From assembly GCF_000429125.1 (NCBI RefSeq), contig NZ_AUBG01000002.1:372001-436000 (forward strand): 64,000 bases of DNA. Direction: 5' to 3'. The translations under genes were made by a program, and so were the position numbers. This DNA comes from Aequorivita capsosiphonis DSM 23843 (lineage in GTDB: Bacteria; Bacteroidota; Bacteroidia; Flavobacteriales; Flavobacteriaceae). Positions 54,232 through 62,142 of the stretch are shown in pieces (position 1 is the first letter of the stretch; each line of letters begins with the position of its first letter). Under the pieces are notes generated by a model. That model had not been told where the DNA came from, did no database searches, and was given only the letters and a program-made list of their open reading frames with translations.

Positions 54232-54330
54232 GCGCTAGGGATAGCAGCGGCATCCTTTTTTTTTATTTTTCTGAAAAAAAAGATATAGCGGAAAGCCCGC
54301 CTTCCTGCCGGCAGGCAGGCCCGAGCGCCC
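54232..54330. ncRNA. Candidate structured RNA / dispersed structured element
   Basis: An outer helix GCGCT/AGCGC (54232-54236 with 54324-54328) encloses three hairpins: GGAT/ATCC (54239-54255), a T-run facing an A-run (54256-54281), and the perfect palindrome CCTGCCGGCAGG (54304-54315). Similar text, with 'gggatagcagcggcatcc' and 'agatatagcggaaagcccg', recurs between genes in Bacteroidota as I remember it. The strand is unknown. Whether it is the Rfam Flavo-1 class or another element I cannot tell. Confidence 0.4.
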
Positions 54331-54338
54331 GAATAATT

Positions 54339-54830
54339 CTATTTATTATTTTCTAAACGCTTTATCATTTCTTTCATCTCTCCAATTTCCTTTCGCTGTG
54401 CTTTGATGATATCATCAGCCAGTTTTCTTACTTCGGGATCTTTTATATCGGCTCGTTCACTTGTTAAAATCGCAATGGAATGATGCGGAATCATTGCTTT
54501 CATCCACAAAACATCACCAATAATTGGGCTTTGGGCCCTCACCAAGCCAAGCGCGCCAACAAATAGAATCAAGCTACCTAATAAAATAGCCATATTCTTT
54601 TTTTTGTTTTGGTACATTTTACGCATTACCACAAACATTATAATCGCCATTGCCGAAATACCCAAACACGTCATATAAAATCGCGTAAGACTAAAATATA
54701 CGTGGTCTATGGAATATGTGTTTAGATACATTGTGATGTACATTGCCACAAAAGATGCCGCCAACATAGCGACAAATTTTGTGTAATTGTTCTTGCTTTT
54801 CAGAGTGTGTGATTTATTTTCTTTGTTCAT
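54339..54830 (-). CDS. DUF305 domain-containing membrane protein
   Basis: A 163-residue protein with two or three N-terminal spans (about 18-38, 45-64, 78-98) and a periplasmic DUF305 domain (about 100-160) with KAMIPHHSIAILTSERADIKD. The His-His pair of the family and the Met residues could bind copper; DUF305 genes are frequent in copper islands. It is 12 bp downstream of the ATPase gene and 186 bp upstream of cusB, with repeats in between. Confidence 0.88.
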   Translation of the reverse strand: MNKENKSHTLKSKNNYTKFVAMLAASFVAMYITMYLNTYSIDHVYFSLTRFYMTCLGISAMAIIMFVVMRKMYQNKKKNMAILLGSLILFVGALGLVRAQSPIIGDVLWMKAMIPHHSIAILTSERADIKDPEVRKLADDIIKAQRKEIGEMKEMIKRLENNK

Positions 54831-54842
54831 AGCTCTAATTTT

Positions 54843-57818
54843 TTAGTCGATTGATTTAGATTTAAGTCGCAAGGCATTCGCAATTACCGAAACAGAGCTA
54901 AAACTCATTGCAAGTGCCGCAATCATTGGAGAAAGTAAAATACCAAAGAATGGAAATAAAACACCTGCGGCAATGGGTACTCCGAGCGTATTGTAAATTA
55001 ATGCGAAAAATAGGTTCTGTTTTATATTACTCATTACGGCGTGGCTTAGGTTTTTTGCCTTTACTATGCCGTGCAGATCACCTTTTACCAAGGTTATCAT
55101 GGCGCTTTCTATGGCAACATCGGTTCCGGTTCCCATTGCGATACCAACATCGCTTTTGGCTAATGCCGGCGCATCGTTTATACCATCGCCCGCCATAGCT
55201 ACCACTTTTCCTTGCTCTTGCAATTGGGTTACTTCTTTCAATTTATCCTCGGGGAGCATTCCGGCTTTAAAATCGGCTAAATTGAGTTCACTGGCAACCG
55301 CTTGGGCGGTGTCGTGATTATCTCCCGTGAGCATTATTACCGAAATCCCTTGATCCTGTAATTCCTTAATGGCTTTTGCGCTTGTTGCTTTTACTTTATC
55401 GCCAATAACAACGTAGCCTGAAACCTCGCCATCTACTGATAAATAAGAGACTGTTTTGCCTTGCTTTTGAAAGGATTGTGCTTCTTGCTCCATTTCTGCT
55501 GAAATAGTTGCATTGGCATACTCCATCATTTTGGAGTTTCCTAAATCCAGTTTTTTTCCCTCAACCGTTCCTTCTACTCCTTTACCCGTTACAGCGCTGA
55601 AGTTTTCGGTTTTTGATAGTTGTGCTTTTTGCTCTTTACCATATTTTACGGTTGCTTCCGCCAGCGGATGTTCGCTAGAGCTATTCAAGGAAGCGATAAA
55701 TTTTAAAATTTCGGCCTCAGAATATCTTGAGCCAAAGACTCCAATTTTCTCTACTGTTGGTTTTCCTTCGGTGATTGTCCCCGTTTTATCAACAATTAGC
55801 GTATCTACTTTATCCAATTTTTCTAAGGCTTCGGCGTTTTTGATCAGTACGCCGTTTTGTGCACCTTTACCAACCCCCACCATTACTGACATGGGTGTGG
55901 CAAGACCTAAAGCACACGGACAGGCGATAATTAAAACCGCAATGGCATTTACTAAAGCATAAACGTAAGCAGGTTCTGGACCCCAAATTGCCCAAACCGC
56001 GAAGGTGATTAAGGAAATAATCACGACAACGGGAACAAAATATCCTGAAACGGTATCGGCCAATTTCTGAATGGGTGCCCGACTGCGACTAGCATCATTC
56101 ACCATATGGATAATCTGGGAAAGTAAAGTATCGCTACCCACTTTTTCAGCTTTCATAAGGAACGACTGGTTACCGTTTATTGTTCCGCTACTTACTTTAT
56201 CGTCTTCAACCTTATCTACAGGAATGGGTTCTCCCGAAATCATAGATTCATCAACTGTTGTTTTTCCTTCGGTTATAATTCCATCAACGGGAATTTTATC
56301 GCCTGGTTTTACACGTAGAATATCACCTTTTTCAATTTGGTCTATAGAAACTTCTTCTTCATTTCCATCTACAACACGAACAGCTTTATTGGGAGCAAGT
56401 TTTAATAATTCTTTTACTGCGGAATTTGTTTTGCTATGTGCTTTTGCCTCTAAAACTTGCCCCATCAATACCAAAGTAAGAATTACAGCTGCGGCTTCAA
56501 AATAAACGTGAACGGCACCAGATTCTGTTTTGAATTGTTCTGGAAAAAAATCTGGAAACAACATCCCGAAAATGCTAAAAATCCACGCCACACCAGCTCC
56601 AATACCAATAAGGGTGAACATATTTAGATTCCACGTTTTAATGCTCCGGTAGGCACGCTCAAAGAACATCCAAGTAGCATAAAAAACTACAGGAAGGGAG
56701 AGTGCGAACTGAATCCAATTCCACCCTTTTTGTTCCATTATCTTGTATAACGGATTATTGGGAATCATTTCACTCATTGCGATTAAGAAAATTGGAATTG
56801 TAAAACCAAGTGCTATCCAAAATTTCTTAAGTAATTTTTTATAAGTCTTTTCCTCTGCGGAAATATCGGGTTGCATGGGCACTAAATCCATCCCGCATAT
56901 TGGGCAAGCACCCCGTTCATCCCTTATTATTTCGGGGTGCATTGGGCAAGTCCATTGTTCCGCCGTTGTTGCAGACAGGTTTTGTTCTTCCACTAAATCC
57001 ATTCCGCAGACTGGGCAATCACCTGGCTTGTCGTAAGTTTTGTCGCCTTCGCAATGCATTGGGCAGTAAAATGTACCGGAACCGCTTTGTGCCGCTCGTT
57101 TCTTTTCTTTTTCTTTTTTATGCTTCTCCTCGGCATCTAAATCTTCAGGAAGTGAAATACTGTAACTTCCACCATCGTCTTTCAATGCTTTTTGAAATGT
57201 TACCAATGGAATGTGCTTTTCCATTTCGATGCTTGCTTCTGCTTTTTCTAAATCTACAGATGCCTTTGAAACTCCATTGACTTCACTTAAAGTATTTTCA
57301 ACGTGGCTTCGGCAACCGTTACAGGTCATTCCGTGTATTTGATAGGTGTGTTTCATTACCCTATTTTTACCTCCATTTGGCATTTGGATACTATATCGCC
57401 CACCATCTGCAAGAAGTGCTTCTTGAAATTTTTCGATAGGAATATGTTTTTCCATTTCGATTGTAGCTTTCTCATTTTCCAAATCGACTGTAGCCTTTGA
57501 AACTCCATTGACTTCACTTAAAGTATTTTCAACGTGGCTTCGGCAACCGTTACAGGTCATTCCGTGTATTTGATAGGTGTGTTTCATTACCCTATTTTTA
57601 CCTCCATTTGGCATTTGGATACTATATCGCCCACCATCTGCAAGAAGAGCTTCTTGAAATTTTTCGATAGGAATATGTTTTTCCATTTCCATCGTAGCTT
57701 CCTCATTTTCCAAATCGACTGTAGCCTTTGAAATTCCATTGACTTCACTTAAAGTGTTTTCAACGTGGCTTCGGCAACCGTTGCAGGTCATTCCGTGTAT
57801 TTGATAGGTGTGTTTCAT
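54843..57818 (-). CDS. copA: Copper-translocating P1B-type ATPase with three HMA domains
   Basis: A 991-residue heavy-metal ATPase that would export Cu(I) from the cytoplasm. Three tandem 77-residue HMA domains (1-77, 78-154, 155-230), each with the Cu motif GMTCNGC. Two heavy-metal-binding segments follow (FYCPMHCEG to CGMDLV, and WTCPMHPEI to CGMDLVPM, about 250-320). The core has CPC in IACPCALGLATP, the DKTGT phosphorylation site, SSEHPLAEA and GDGINDAPAL. HMA copies 1 and 2 differ at about three residues, a recent duplication. Each HMA starts with MKHTYQIHGM, so shorter products from internal starts are possible. Confidence 0.96.
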   Translation of the reverse strand: MKHTYQIHGMTCNGCRSHVENTLSEVNGISKATVDLENEEATMEMEKHIPIEKFQEALLADGGRYSIQMPNGGKNRVMKHTYQIHGMTCNGCRSHVENTLSEVNGVSKATVDLENEKATIEMEKHIPIEKFQEALLADGGRYSIQMPNGGKNRVMKHTYQIHGMTCNGCRSHVENTLSEVNGVSKASVDLEKAEASIEMEKHIPLVTFQKALKDDGGSYSISLPEDLDAEEKHKKEKEKKRAAQSGSGTFYCPMHCEGDKTYDKPGDCPVCGMDLVEEQNLSATTAEQWTCPMHPEIIRDERGACPICGMDLVPMQPDISAEEKTYKKLLKKFWIALGFTIPIFLIAMSEMIPNNPLYKIMEQKGWNWIQFALSLPVVFYATWMFFERAYRSIKTWNLNMFTLIGIGAGVAWIFSIFGMLFPDFFPEQFKTESGAVHVYFEAAAVILTLVLMGQVLEAKAHSKTNSAVKELLKLAPNKAVRVVDGNEEEVSIDQIEKGDILRVKPGDKIPVDGIITEGKTTVDESMISGEPIPVDKVEDDKVSSGTINGNQSFLMKAEKVGSDTLLSQIIHMVNDASRSRAPIQKLADTVSGYFVPVVVIISLITFAVWAIWGPEPAYVYALVNAIAVLIIACPCALGLATPMSVMVGVGKGAQNGVLIKNAEALEKLDKVDTLIVDKTGTITEGKPTVEKIGVFGSRYSEAEILKFIASLNSSSEHPLAEATVKYGKEQKAQLSKTENFSAVTGKGVEGTVEGKKLDLGNSKMMEYANATISAEMEQEAQSFQKQGKTVSYLSVDGEVSGYVVIGDKVKATSAKAIKELQDQGISVIMLTGDNHDTAQAVASELNLADFKAGMLPEDKLKEVTQLQEQGKVVAMAGDGINDAPALAKSDVGIAMGTGTDVAIESAMITLVKGDLHGIVKAKNLSHAVMSNIKQNLFFALIYNTLGVPIAAGVLFPFFGILLSPMIAALAMSFSSVSVIANALRLKSKSID
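57126..57818. repeat. Three 231-bp tandem repeats encoding the HMA domains
   Basis: Units 57588-57818, 57357-57587 and 57126-57356. The first two are nearly identical at the DNA level; the third diverges after about its first 33 codons. The antisense strand carries two matching short open frames only because of this duplication. Confidence 0.9.
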
Positions 57819-57929
57819 AATAGATTTTAGATATTAGACTTTAGATGTTAGATTTTATACACCTTGAAGTCTCTATTAAATTTATGCTCTGCTGAATGTT
57901 CATTAATATAGTCCTAATTTCAGTTCTAA

Positions 57930-57977
57930 ACACCTAACAGAGTAGGCTGCTTCGTTCCTAGCAAGGTCGTCAGATTT
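57930..57977. repeat. Degenerate copy of the CCTGACAGG palindrome
   Basis: It reads like the element at 54176-54224 with several changes, keeping CTGCTTCGTTCCTAGCAA in the loop and GTCAGATTTA at the end. It lies between the ATPase start and the haem-binding gene. Just before it, at 57820-57855, is 'ttagatattagactttagatgttag' text. Confidence 0.55.
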
Positions 57978-57980
57978 ATT

Positions 57981-58436
57981 TTATTGTAAACTATCTTTTA
58001 TTTGCATCAAATATTTTATAACCATGTTTTTTTTAGAATCTGATAAAAATGCCTCCCGATGAATTAAAGTGTAGGAGAACAAGGGCATTTCATCGTCTTT
58101 GATCTGATTGGTGATGGATTTTAATTTACCATTTTTTCTTCTATCGGAAAAGTCATCCCACGCATTAAAATTCAATTCTGCTTTTCCTTCTTTAATATGA
58201 TCTTCCAAAAACCAAGCTGCCGCATGAATTTTGTTATACCAAGAATATTCCGTGTTATTACTGTGACAATCATAGCAGGACACTTGTAATAGTGAGCTAA
58301 TATTTTTTGGAGTATTGTTTACCAATATAAAATCTGTTTTTGGCACTTCATCACTTTGGTTGCGCTCTGTGGGCAAAAACTGTATGCCCACAAAACTAAC
58401 CAATAAAATCAGCGCTATTATTTTTAGAATTTTCAT
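57981..58436 (-). CDS. Haem-binding domain-containing protein
   Basis: A 151-residue periplasmic protein with an N-terminal anchor (about 4-21) and a haem-binding domain (about 35-150) with the c-type motif CYDCH (Cys54, Cys57, His58). Aromatic residues (YSWYNKIHAAAWFLEDHI, about 64-81) and the closing MPLFSYTLIHREA segment are typical of this family. It may pass electrons to the multicopper oxidase; this is inference. It lies 78 bp after the DUF3347 gene. Confidence 0.9.
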   Translation of the reverse strand: MKILKIIALILLVSFVGIQFLPTERNQSDEVPKTDFILVNNTPKNISSLLQVSCYDCHSNNTEYSWYNKIHAAAWFLEDHIKEGKAELNFNAWDDFSDRRKNGKLKSITNQIKDDEMPLFSYTLIHREAFLSDSKKNMVIKYLMQIKDSLQ

Positions 58437-58514
58437 AATAAACTCGACTTAGGTCGTTAGGTTTTAAGACCCAAGGCTTTTGGAATTGCTCTTTAGTCAT
58501 ACGTCATACGTCTT

Positions 58515-59120
58515 TTAATTTATCTTCTTTTGGACCTTCCCGCAATTCATCATTTTGCTGCCGTAATATGGATTTTTTACCTTTTCTTCCATACTTAACC
58601 ACGCACCGCCGCCATCATACATTGGACAATATTGTTGGTATAAGGTAGTGTCTGTTCCAGTGATAGCTACCATATCCATAATATCCTTGCTCAAGATCTT
58701 GAAATGTTCGCGTTGATGGTCCATTTCACTCTTTCCAATATGTTCTGCATGTTCCTTGGCATCTGCGATGATATCTTTTAGCTCTTTTTGCTGTTCGGAA
58801 GTGTAACTACTCACATTAAAATTCTTTAAAGTGCTTTCAAGTTTCTTGCCGGCCTTTGCGGAAGCATCTTTATCGGTGGCTACCAGGGCATCTTTAAGCA
58901 CCATATAATCTGCTAAAACTTGCTTAGAATCAGAATTCTGCACCTCGGAATCCATCATATCATTAGATGCATTCATAGCATCGTGGTTTATAGCCTGATT
59001 CATTTCAGGGTTTATGGCAGCTTCTTCTGAATGCTCAGTTTTACCGTCTTTGCAAGACATTGCTGTTAGACTTACGAAAGCCATAGCCATAATTGCTGTT
59101 GTTACTTTTACTTTCTTCAT
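58515..59120 (-). CDS. DUF3347 domain-containing lipoprotein
   Basis: A 201-residue lipoprotein: the signal ends SLTAMSC (Cys23), then an acidic linker, then a DUF3347 domain (about 60-200) ending NPYYGSKMMNCGKV. The Met/His-rich parts (MNQAINHDAMNASNDMMDSE) could bind copper. The same domain is fused to the end of the CusB adaptor, so the two probably share a partner or metal-handling role. It follows the multicopper oxidase gene by 52 bp. Confidence 0.9.
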   Translation of the reverse strand: MKKVKVTTAIMAMAFVSLTAMSCKDGKTEHSEEAAINPEMNQAINHDAMNASNDMMDSEVQNSDSKQVLADYMVLKDALVATDKDASAKAGKKLESTLKNFNVSSYTSEQQKELKDIIADAKEHAEHIGKSEMDHQREHFKILSKDIMDMVAITGTDTTLYQQYCPMYDGGGAWLSMEEKVKNPYYGSKMMNCGKVQKKIN

Positions 59121-59172
59121 TTTGAAATTGATTAAAATTAATACTTGTTTTTATTTGAATTCTATTGAATTA

Positions 59173-61509
59173 TTAAAATCTCATTGAAAGTCCCCCACCT
59201 GCACCAAAACGGTTGTCGTAGCTTGCCTTCAATGAAAAATCTCGGGATAAATAATATTCTACGCCTGCATTCCAAGTGACTTCGTTAGCAAAATTATCTC
59301 CCATAGGGAGATCATCAACCCATCCAAAGTTGGCTTGATATTCGTACATTCCGAAAATTGAAGTTCTTGGAAAAATCATGATTTCACGGCTTAGACTAAT
59401 TTGTGGTCGCAACTTGCTGTCAATACGTACATCAAGATCGAAAAGATAAGGTGTCAAAAATCGAATTCCGGCAATTGCTGTGGTCGAGATTTCATCCATA
59501 CTATCTCTCACTTCATTTTCAACATTCACACCTCCAAACACTCTAAAATAATCGTTCAAATAACGTTCGTAGGTAACTTCGGTCTCAAGATTTTTGTTCC
59601 AACCGTATTCCCCGGAAACATTAAATTGATTTCGGAGATTGGAAGCTACAAAATCAAATGAAGACATATGTGAAGCGACATCCAGCGTTGACCAAGCATA
59701 AAATTGATCTGCTTCCTTCAGTAGATTTTTTATGGGGTATTCCGCCATTCGTGGATCGCGAGGCGTGTCATAACTTACTACGCGCGCCATCCCGCTCATC
59801 ATATGATAGAGTATATGACAATGAAAAAACCAATCGCCATATTCATCGCCGTCATTCCCGTTAAATTCTATGGTTACTTGCTGCATTGGCGCTACGTTCA
59901 CCGTATGCTTTAAGGGCGAATATTCTCCATTTTCATTAATTACTCTAAAAAAGTGTCCGTGTAGGTGCATCGGGTGGTGCATCATCGTTAAATTATTGAA
60001 GGTTATTCTAGTAATTTCTCCGCCTTCTATTTTAATTTTGTCTGCTTCACTCAAGGGAATGCCGTTCATACTCCAAATGTAGCGTTGCATATTCCCCGTA
60101 AGATTTAATAGAATTTCCTTAACCGGAAGGTTTTTATCGTAGGTAGATTTTTCTGGTGATTTTAGATAATCGTAGTTGTATTCGGAAAACATTTCCATTC
60201 CGTCCATATTAGAATGATCCATCTCCTCTTTATTTGATGAGGAATCAGAACCCATTTTCATTTTGGAGTGATCCATCTTGGAGTGATCCATTTCCATCCC
60301 CTTCATAGTTTTAGTTGAATCTGTTTTCATCTCCATTTCGGAATGATCCATTCCTTCCTTGCCGGCAGGCGGGTTCATTCCATACTCCTCCTTCATTTCA
60401 AAACGTTCATCTTTCTTTGGTTGAAATTTTAGGGCGTGTGCCCCCATTTTCATATCCATTTTTGCCATTTTCTGCATCATCTTAATCTTATCGGGTTTTG
60501 TGATAACCTCTGCTGGTAGAATGACTCCCGTTCCAAAATAGGCTGTCGATGTTCCGGAGCCATCCTGAGCCATTGCCCGTAGTTCAATCTTCCCACCTTG
60601 GGGGATGTTGATTATAAAATCGTAAGTTTCGGCCGTAGCTATAAAGGTTTTACTGTGTTCTACCGGAACAACATCTTTCCCATCAGCAGAAACCAACAAT
60701 GGAGACTCACCGCCAAATGTCATCCAAAATTGAGAGGATGCCGAACCGTTGATTATTCGCAAACGTACTTTTTCACCTGGCTTAAATTCTGGATATTCCA
60801 CAGATTCCTTACCATTTATTAAAAATGCGGGATAATATACATCAGCAATATCTGCACCACCCATTCGCTGTCTCCAAAAATCGAGTTGTGCACCTAAGGC
60901 GCCGCGCGCAATTACCTTATTCAAGGGCGTTGACGTTCCTTTCTTCATTTGATACCATTCGTTGCCACGCTTTAAATTTCTCATTACGGTTTTCGGCTTT
61001 TCATTGGTCCAATCTGATAGCATCACTATTAAATCTTTATCATATTCCAAGGTTTTCTCTTTAGGATGAATTAACAAAGAACCAAAGACTCCACTTTGCT
61101 CTTGCAGCATGGTGTGGGAGTGATACCAATACGTACCCGATTGCTTCAATGGAAATTCATATTTAAATGTTGTTCCCGGTTTGATAGGCGGTGTAGTTAA
61201 ATAGGGCACTCCATCCATAAAGTTGGGCAAAAACATTCCGTGCCAGTGAATGGAAGTTTCCACACTCATTTCGTTTTTTACGTAAATAACCGCGTATTCG
61301 CCTTCGGTAAATTCTAAAGTTGGACCAGGAATAGTTCCATTAATGGTCATTCCTTTCACTTCTTTACCTGCTTTATTGACCATTTCTTCCTTGATGGTCA
61401 AGGTGTATTCATTCACTGTCAGATTATCTACATTGCCTTCCACAGTTTGCGCAAAAACCGAATAACTGCAGATTAATAGGAGAATGAAGGAATAACTTAA
61501 ATTTTTCAT
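59173..61509 (-). CDS. Multicopper oxidase fused to a CopB-like outer-membrane barrel
   Basis: A 778-residue protein. Signal peptide 1-20; two cupredoxin halves with copper ligands HWHGMFLPN (about 93-101), YWYHSHTM (about 138-145), HHPMHLHGHFF (about 522-532) and WFFHCHILYHMM (about 572-583); a Met/His-rich insert with several MDHSxM repeats (about 400-450). The C-terminal 180 residues are beta-barrel-like, resembling CopB/PcoB (LETEVTYERYLNDYFRVFGGVNVENE ... ending LSMRF). It would oxidise Cu(I) and sit at the outer membrane. CopA and CopB are separate proteins in Pseudomonas and E. coli. Confidence 0.9.
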   Translation of the reverse strand: MKNLSYSFILLLICSYSVFAQTVEGNVDNLTVNEYTLTIKEEMVNKAGKEVKGMTINGTIPGPTLEFTEGEYAVIYVKNEMSVETSIHWHGMFLPNFMDGVPYLTTPPIKPGTTFKYEFPLKQSGTYWYHSHTMLQEQSGVFGSLLIHPKEKTLEYDKDLIVMLSDWTNEKPKTVMRNLKRGNEWYQMKKGTSTPLNKVIARGALGAQLDFWRQRMGGADIADVYYPAFLINGKESVEYPEFKPGEKVRLRIINGSASSQFWMTFGGESPLLVSADGKDVVPVEHSKTFIATAETYDFIINIPQGGKIELRAMAQDGSGTSTAYFGTGVILPAEVITKPDKIKMMQKMAKMDMKMGAHALKFQPKKDERFEMKEEYGMNPPAGKEGMDHSEMEMKTDSTKTMKGMEMDHSKMDHSKMKMGSDSSSNKEEMDHSNMDGMEMFSEYNYDYLKSPEKSTYDKNLPVKEILLNLTGNMQRYIWSMNGIPLSEADKIKIEGGEITRITFNNLTMMHHPMHLHGHFFRVINENGEYSPLKHTVNVAPMQQVTIEFNGNDGDEYGDWFFHCHILYHMMSGMARVVSYDTPRDPRMAEYPIKNLLKEADQFYAWSTLDVASHMSSFDFVASNLRNQFNVSGEYGWNKNLETEVTYERYLNDYFRVFGGVNVENEVRDSMDEISTTAIAGIRFLTPYLFDLDVRIDSKLRPQISLSREIMIFPRTSIFGMYEYQANFGWVDDLPMGDNFANEVTWNAGVEYYLSRDFSLKASYDNRFGAGGGLSMRF

Positions 61510-61523
61510 TTATTTATTTTTAT

Positions 61524-61531
61524 CAAATGTA
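61524..61531 (-). promoter_or_regulatory. -7 box before the multicopper oxidase gene
   Basis: TACATTTG on the minus strand, an exact TAnnTTTG match, 14 bp before the ATG. It lies between the AraC-type gene and the oxidase, so the oxidase half of the island may have its own start point. Confidence 0.45.
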
Positions 61532-61573
61532 ATGTTGATGTTCAGAAACTTGTGTCATAATATTGGTTCATAG

Positions 61574-62140
61574 TTATATAATTCGGTCTAAAGATGACCG
61601 ATCATTACGCTGTTGTGCTTTGTAATTAGTTAGGCTCATTCCCGTTTCGGTTTTAAATTGGCGGCTTAAATGATTAATGTTACTATAGTTCAGTAGTTGG
61701 CCAATTTCGGTGAAATTGTATTCTTGATTTTGAACGAGTTCCTTAACCTTTTCGATCTTTAGTTTGATGAAATACCTTTCTATGGTAATACCTTCCTTTA
61801 TAGAAAATAACTTACTTGTTTTGGAATAATCTTTTTGCAATTTTTCCTCCAAATAAACGGAAAGCTTTCGATCAATATCCAATGGCAATTGCTGCAATAA
61901 TTTAATGAGTTCCATTTTTACCTGCTCTACCAACTGCTTTTCCGGACTGTCAATCAGCGAAAAACCATTTTTCTCTAGAATGGAAATCAAGATTGTTTTG
62001 TCTTCGGAATCTTGAATATTCAATTTGATTTTCCCCAATTCAATTTCTAGCAATTCTATTTCCTTTTCCTTCAATTCGTCCTGCAATACCTTGATACATC
62101 TATCACAGACCATATTTTTTATATAGAAATCTTTTATCAT
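61574..62140 (-). CDS. AraC-type regulator with N-terminal HMA-like metal-binding domain
   Basis: A 188-residue protein. The first 65 residues look like a heavy-metal-associated domain with MVCDRC (Cys12 and Cys15), the MxCxxC site that binds Cu(I), Ag(I) or similar metals. The C-terminal AraC helix-turn-helix covers about 95-185 (FTEIGQLLNYSNINHLSRQFKTETGMSLTNYK). So a metal sensor and DNA-binding module are fused in one small protein, which fits control of this copper island. It lies 2 bp after tolC. Family assignment of both parts is good; metal identity is inferred. Confidence 0.87.
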   Translation of the reverse strand: MIKDFYIKNMVCDRCIKVLQDELKEKEIELLEIELGKIKLNIQDSEDKTILISILEKNGFSLIDSPEKQLVEQVKMELIKLLQQLPLDIDRKLSVYLEEKLQKDYSKTSKLFSIKEGITIERYFIKLKIEKVKELVQNQEYNFTEIGQLLNYSNINHLSRQFKTETGMSLTNYKAQQRNDRSSLDRII

Positions 62141-62142
62141 AA

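Noticed and set aside
57303-57731. Two near-identical 65-residue plus-strand open frames
   Set aside because: They are antisense to HMA copies 1 and 2 of the copper ATPase and look alike only because the gene is duplicated.
59173-61509. Oxidase-barrel fusion as sequencing error
   Set aside because: The frame is continuous and both parts are well formed; no frameshift or odd junction is seen, so a genuine fusion is more likely.
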